Shown piece after piece: positions 59,487 through 64,000 of a DNA stretch of 64,000 nucleotides. Both the position numbers and the translations under genes were made by a program. Origin of the DNA: CAZQGO01 sp964593065 (GTDB lineage: Bacteria > Oederibacteriota > JAAXVQ01); contig CAZQGO010000001.1 of the NCBI GenBank assembly GCA_964593065.1, positions 248,001 to 312,000 of the forward strand, read 5' to 3'. The stretch's first letter is position 1, and each line of letters begins with the position of its first letter. Below the pieces are notes generated by a model that was given only the letters and a program-made list of their open reading frames with translations, was not told where the DNA came from and searched no databases.

Positions 59487-62400
59487 ATGCCGCGAACCTG
59501 TACGAAAAACATCCGCAGCCCAAGGAATATCAGGAATTCGCTACTGCGCGCCCGCCGGCGTCACGCCGGTTTTGCGCTGTGGACGAAATGCCTTTCCCTG
59601 CTTCTCTCCCTCAGTTTCATTTTTCCCTATCTCACCTGGGCGTTTGAACCGGAAAATTTTCCGAATCCGCCCGCGGCGGAATTTACCCCCCCGCATAAAC
59701 CCATCACCATTCCTTCCGAGTACGGGATCATCACCCAGTCGTTCCGGGGCGGAGACCGCCGGGTGGTGGTGATCCAGGATTTGCATTGCAACTTTGAAGT
59801 TCAGATGAACATTGCCGGCATCCTGGATCATTTGGCGGACACCCAGGGGCTCCGGCTGGTCGGCATCGAAGGGGCGAGCCAACCCCTCAATGTCAGCAAG
59901 CTCGGGAGCTTCCCCGTGCCCGAGGTCAAACGGCAGGTCGGCCGGTATCTGGTTCGGCGGGGAGAAATCGGGGGCCCGGAATACTATGCCGCCACCGGGC
60001 GGCATCCCATCCGGGTCAAAGGCATCGAGACCCGGAAACTTTACCAGCAGAGCCTGGCCGAAGTGCGGAGCTTTTTGAACCCGGAGAACCAGGGGATCTG
60101 CTACGACTTGCGCGAGGCGTATGAGGAACTTAAAGGCCGCTGGTACACGCCGGCCTTGGGATCCTTGGATCAACTGCAGTCCCGGTACCGCCAGGGCCAA
60201 CTGGGGCTGCGCGCGTACGTCCTGGCGCTGCAGCGGGAGGCCCGAAAATTCGGCGCCGAACTTGCGGACGCGCCGGAGATGCAGGCCATCCTGCAGGGGG
60301 CGCAGGCGAACCTTCCGCCCTCCGGCGACCGGGAAAAGCTGGACAGCGAACTGGACGCATGGGTGGCCGCCCTGCGGGAAACGCTGTATACGCGGGAGGA
60401 GCAGCGGTCCCTGGACCTCTACCTGGGCCGTCTGGACGTGCTGGAAAAACTCATGCATATTTCCGCCAGTCCCGCGGAAGTATCCGCTTTCTGCGCGCAC
60501 CGCCCGGACTATGCCGCGACGGCGTTTTTGCAGGGCCTGCGGCAATTGTCACCCGCCGGGACGGAGGCCCAGGACCTGGAACCGGAAATCCTCCAGCTGG
60601 ATGCCTGCCTGGAACGTGTCGCGGATTTCTACCGCTTGGCCGACGAGCGCAGCGGGCAGTGCGCCGCCAATCTGCTGGACCGCATGCGCCGGGACGGGGC
60701 CGACTTGGCCGTCCTGGTCGCGGGCGGTTTTCACGCGGCAGGCATTCAAAAGACCTTGGAAAATGCGGGGGTCTCATATCTGGGCGTGCAGCCGCGCGTG
60801 ACCGACTTCGAAACCGATTCCCCCTACTTCCAGTTGCTGCAGAACCGAGTGACACCTTTGGAAAAGCTTCTGACCGCGCGGCAGAACCTGCTGGCCATCC
60901 CGGTAAGCAGCGTGGAGGTCAGGGAAGACGCCGGCACGCAAGACACAGCCGCCGCCATTCTGAATGAAGACAACCTGGAACAGCTTGCCGGGACGCAGGA
61001 CCGGCAGACCTTGCAGCGCTACCGTGCGCATCTGAATTTCATCCAGGTTCTGCTGAACGGCTGTCTCGTCGACTGGCTGGCCGGACAAGGGGCCGGCGCC
61101 CGCCTGTTCCTGAAATATTTTTCCCTGAAACAAGACTACCCTGCGGATTATTCCGGATTGGAATTCAATGCGGCCAAAGCGACCTCGGAAACCTTGAAAC
61201 AACTGGCCGCGGGCCAGCCCGCCGTCCTGCAGCTGGCGGACGCGGGCGTGCCGTTCACCCTGGTATTGTCCCCGGCCGCGGATTCCGGGCGGGAAGCGGC
61301 GGCTCTCGCGAGCATGCCTTTGGAGGACGGCCGGAAGCTGTGGGTCATGAACCCGGCACAGGTCGAGGCCTACCGGCGGCAATGGCAGGCCGCGTCCGGC
61401 CCGGGCCGGCTGCTGCGTGAGGTAACGGTGCGCATGCCCCGCAGCCTGGCTGTGGTTTTCGCCGTGCACCTGCTGGGAAGACTGGCCCTCGCCGGGCTTG
61501 CCTTGCAGGCCCGTGGCCGGAGCATTTGGGCCGGGCTGAAAACCGCCGGCCCAGGGGCGGCCTGGGCAGGGCTGGCCAATACGGTGGTCAATTTCCTGAC
61601 GGTTTCGGGCCTTGCTCTCCGGTTGGCCCGGCTCTGGCCGACGCCGGGACGGGCTCCGTCGCTTTCGGGCGGGGCGCGCAAGCCGCTGATGGAACCGCAC
61701 CGGCCGCTCAGGTCCTCCGAATCCGCGGCCCTGCTGCGGCTGGCGCGGTCCCGCCCCTGGCCGGCCGTGGAAAACAAGCAGATCAATTTGCCCGGCGGGC
61801 AGCCGCTCACCCTGCCTTCCTACCGGCTGGTGGCCTATACCGCCACGGGCAGGGACGATCCCATGGATTTGCTGCTGGCACGGAAAGGCAACGCCTATCA
61901 TCTCCGGGATCCGCAAAGCGGGGAACAATTCATTTTCGTGAACCAGGCCGCCATGGACCGCGAGGAGGCCGTCGAACACGAGGAGTTCGACCTGTTCTGG
62001 ACCGTGCGGCTGGAGGCGGAAGCCTCTTCGCCCGAAGGCCTGCGCCTGCCCGCCGGGTTCGACATCCAGCGCGCCGCCCATACCCTGGCCTGGGGCCTGC
62101 AGATCGCCCTGCGCGGCTGGACCCGTGTGGGCCAGAGCGCTTTTCTACGCCATGAGCTGTTTTTCCTGGGCGAAAGCGACCTGCGGAGCCTGGCGCGCGA
62201 GAACCGCCGGCCCCATGCTCAACTCCGCGAGAGATATCTCACGCCCCTGCTGCCGCCCCAGACCCTGCAAACGATCGCGGATTTCGAAACCTCCATCCGG
62301 GACGCCTACGCGGCCAACGATCCGCGCGATTTGCGGAATTACCGGCAGGTGAGGAAAATTCTCGCCCAGGGCATCCGGGGGGAAATCCGCGCCATGCTGC

Positions 62401-64000
62401 GGGGAGAGCGCGAGGAGTATGCAGCCGACTATTTTCTCGAAGCCATGCCTTTCCTGGCCTTGGACGACGGCGAGGAGGTCATCACCCTGCACCGGCTGGC
62501 CGACGAGCTCTACCCGGAAATCCTGGCCCAATTCAAGACGGATTTTGCCAAAGCCGCGAAAAAGCTGGCCAGGGCCGAGTACGGCCAGGCCGTGGTTGCC
62601 GATCTCCCGACCTCAGAACAGCTGTTTGCCTTATTGCAGGTGCGGAACGAATACCAGTTCGTGCTGATCCAGGGCGCAGCCGGCAGGTTCCTGCTCATCT
62701 GCAAGGGCACGGGCGAACTGCCCGACGCCCTCGTCGAACTGACCGGCGCCGGAGCCGTGGTCCCCGAGGTCTTCGGTCTGCTGCCGCTCGGACCCTATCT
62801 TGAGGCCGTGGGTCACTCCCACCCCAGAGCCGCCGGCCCCAGCCCGCGGGACCAGGACAATCAGCAGAGCCTCAGCGAGACGCTGCGGGACATGGACCTG
62901 GATCCTTCCCGGGTGGGAAGATTCGTGGTCCGGATCGATCCCAGGCTGGGGCATTGGTGGTTGTGGCGTTTTGACGCCGATACCGGGGCTTATGTCCGGC
63001 ATGAGGGCCAGGCGGAAGTGCGGGAGCAGCTGGCGGACCTGGGGTTCATTCAGCGGCCCTTGGCACCGGCCGGCGACGACCGCGAGGGCGTCATCGGCGC
63101 CATGCTGGAAGGGCATCGCGGGCTCTATGCGGAGATGGTCGAGCGGGTGGGGAAGATTGCGGCGCGGCGCGGATGGGGCGGAATATTCTCGGGCCTGGAA
63201 CGGGCGCGCACGCCGCAAGACCGGCAGGCCATTGACCGGGCCCTGGCCCGGCTGCGCCAGGCCGGATTGCCGGAAGAACGAATTGAACGCATGCGGGCCA
63301 GGGTTTTCCCGGTAACTGTGGCCGAGAGCAAGCTCGGCCGGGAAGGCAGCCGTTTGGGCGGGCTGATCGTGCGCCATGCGGGGGAATATCACGTACTCTT
63401 CCCGCGGGAGCGGCTGCTCAACCCGGACCCGGAGGTCCTGGGCGACCTGCTGCACGAGCTGGTCGAGATCGAGCTGCTGGAAAACGGCTTCACCCTGGCG
63501 GAAGCGCATTGGCAGGCCCTGCGCCTGCGCCGGCTGTGGCTCGAGGGCGGGGAAGCCCCGGGGCCCGCGGTGGCCCAGGCCTGGGAGGAACTGCGGAATC
63601 CGTACCGCTGGGGTCAGTTCGAACTTGCGTTTCCCGGAATCCTGCGGGGCATCCTCGACGGGCGCAATGTATCCTCCCGCACAAACTTGGCGACCCTGCC
63701 CGAGGACCGGCTGGCAGGGATCCGCCGCGAATTCCTGGCCGCGCTGCATGCGGCCGGCTGGCACGCCCCGCCCGAAGTGCAGGAACGTTACGAAAACATC
63801 GTGCATCATCTCCTGACCGCCGCCCAGCTCCGCCAGTTGACCCAGGCCCTGGGACCGGTCACCGAAAGAGACCTGGCCTGGGTGCTGCAGCGGCTCCATA
63901 CCTTCGCGGTCCGGTTGGATGAATTCGGCGTGCAGCCGGAGGTGGCGGTCCAACTGCGGCTGCTGGACCTGTTGAACCAGCTGCCCTTCAGTGAAGCCCA
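59487..64000 (+). CDS. very large exported protein of unknown function (3' end outside window)
   Basis: The frame is open from ATG 59487 to the window edge: 1504 codons without a stop. A signal/anchor helix lies near residues 31-50. Residues ~85-430: IQDLHCNFEVQMNIAGIL (H100) and GIEGA near the start and LVAGGFHAAGI (H416) at the end are arranged like TIKI/ChaN-type domains. Hydrophobic stretches occur at about 650-715. Further on: GHSHP...SPRD (H1110, H1112, S1119, D1122), a JAMM-like metalloprotease pattern one residue shorter than standard, and LHELVEIE (H1323, E1324, E1327, E1329), HExxE-like. It has its own AT-rich promoter region. Giant proteins of this style are, as I recall, typical of Omnitrophota. 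Function unknown; the metal motifs are suggestive only. Confidence 0.75.
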   Translation, partial: MPRTCTKNIRSPRNIRNSLLRARRRHAGFALWTKCLSLLLSLSFIFPYLTWAFEPENFPNPPAAEFTPPHKPITIPSEYGIITQSFRGGDRRVVVIQDLHCNFEVQMNIAGILDHLADTQGLRLVGIEGASQPLNVSKLGSFPVPEVKRQVGRYLVRRGEIGGPEYYAATGRHPIRVKGIETRKLYQQSLAEVRSFLNPENQGICYDLREAYEELKGRWYTPALGSLDQLQSRYRQGQLGLRAYVLALQREARKFGAELADAPEMQAILQGAQANLPPSGDREKLDSELDAWVAALRETLYTREEQRSLDLYLGRLDVLEKLMHISASPAEVSAFCAHRPDYAATAFLQGLRQLSPAGTEAQDLEPEILQLDACLERVADFYRLADERSGQCAANLLDRMRRDGADLAVLVAGGFHAAGIQKTLENAGVSYLGVQPRVTDFETDSPYFQLLQNRVTPLEKLLTARQNLLAIPVSSVEVREDAGTQDTAAAILNEDNLEQLAGTQDRQTLQRYRAHLNFIQVLLNGCLVDWLAGQGAGARLFLKYFSLKQDYPADYSGLEFNAAKATSETLKQLAAGQPAVLQLADAGVPFTLVLSPAADSGREAAALASMPLEDGRKLWVMNPAQVEAYRRQWQAASGPGRLLREVTVRMPRSLAVVFAVHLLGRLALAGLALQARGRSIWAGLKTAGPGAAWAGLANTVVNFLTVSGLALRLARLWPTPGRAPSLSGGARKPLMEPHRPLRSSESAALLRLARSRPWPAVENKQINLPGGQPLTLPSYRLVAYTATGRDDPMDLLLARKGNAYHLRDPQSGEQFIFVNQAAMDREEAVEHEEFDLFWTVRLEAEASSPEGLRLPAGFDIQRAAHTLAWGLQIALRGWTRVGQSAFLRHELFFLGESDLRSLARENRRPHAQLRERYLTPLLPPQTLQTIADFETSIRDAYAANDPRDLRNYRQVRKILAQGIRGEIRAMLRGEREEYAADYFLEAMPFLALDDGEEVITLHRLADELYPEILAQFKTDFAKAAKKLARAEYGQAVVADLPTSEQLFALLQVRNEYQFVLIQGAAGRFLLICKGTGELPDALVELTGAGAVVPEVFGLLPLGPYLEAVGHSHPRAAGPSPRDQDNQQSLSETLRDMDLDPSRVGRFVVRIDPRLGHWWLWRFDADTGAYVRHEGQAEVREQLADLGFIQRPLAPAGDDREGVIGAMLEGHRGLYAEMVERVGKIAARRGWGGIFSGLERARTPQDRQAIDRALARLRQAGLPEERIERMRARVFPVTVAESKLGREGSRLGGLIVRHAGEYHVLFPRERLLNPDPEVLGDLLHELVEIELLENGFTLAEAHWQALRLRRLWLEGGEAPGPAVAQAWEELRNPYRWGQFELAFPGILRGILDGRNVSSRTNLATLPEDRLAGIRREFLAALHAAGWHAPPEVQERYENIVHHLLTAAQLRQLTQALGPVTERDLAWVLQRLHTFAVRLDEFGVQPEVAVQLRLLDLLNQLPFSEA

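Noticed and set aside
62631..63953. 440-codon open frame on the minus strand
   Set aside because: Antisense to the giant exported protein; the long opposite frame shows third-position GC bias, not a gene.

Overview
This is a GC-rich, densely coding bacterial window of 55 likely protein genes. No intergenic stretch exceeds 300 bases, and I saw no tRNA, rRNA, insertion sequence or CRISPR array. A TolC-type channel, a porin-like barrel, lipoprotein signals and an inner-membrane efflux pump indicate a diderm (Gram-negative type) cell. Pyruvate:ferredoxin oxidoreductase and several radical-SAM and cobalamin-type enzymes suggest anaerobic or microaerobic life. The very large exported protein at the right edge, together with this gene mix, makes me think of Omnitrophota or a related lineage, but that is a guess from memory and not something the sequence proves.

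Layout. (1) Bases 1-18258 are one co-directional envelope-glycan cluster: two complete and one partial B12-binding-type radical SAM proteins, two methyltransferase-like proteins, three polytopic GT-C-like membrane proteins, one flippase, two GT2 and three GT4 glycosyltransferases. Many genes overlap by 1-4 bases (ATGA, GTGA, TGATG). A possible 4.5S SRP RNA lies inside it. (2) 18269-21216: a cyclic-nucleotide-binding-domain protein, dnaX behind a clear sigma-70 promoter, then recR. (3) 21354-25702: a promoter and a four-subunit pyruvate:ferredoxin oxidoreductase operon (gamma-delta-alpha-beta), then a PflX-type radical SAM protein. (4) 25782-36604, all on the minus strand: a full phosphate regulon. 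It holds phoB-phoR, a porin, pstS-pstC-pstA-pstB, phoU, a small DUF2905 protein and a Na/Pi cotransporter. Direct repeats of CTAAC, 11 or 22 bases apart, lie upstream of phoB, the porin and pstS and look like this organism's Pho boxes. (5) 36601-38914: a DUF1499 lipoprotein and a PAS-GGDEF-EAL protein. (6) 39088-52131: an accessory and redox stretch: a Pro-rich membrane protein, a thermonuclease, a quinone reductase, a CoA-disulfide-reductase/rhodanese fusion, a flavin reductase-like protein, a TPR protein, a beta-helix protein, a patatin lipoprotein, a PilZ protein, a frameshifted exported protein, a small membrane protein, a dienelactone hydrolase and a quinone oxidoreductase. (7) 52224-59312: a TetR-controlled efflux operon (TetR, TolC, HlyD-type adaptor, two ABC ATPases, two ABC-2 permeases). 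It resembles E. coli ybhGFSR with the double ATPase split in two and a TolC gene added, and it carries an unusually structured 170-base intergenic element. (8) 59487 to the end: the first 1504 codons of a very large exported protein of unknown function, with TIKI/ChaN-like, JAMM-like and HExxE-like motifs.

Functionally, regions 1 and 7 build and maintain the envelope, region 4 handles phosphate starvation, region 3 central carbon and ferredoxin metabolism, and the GGDEF-EAL and PilZ proteins indicate cyclic-di-GMP signalling.
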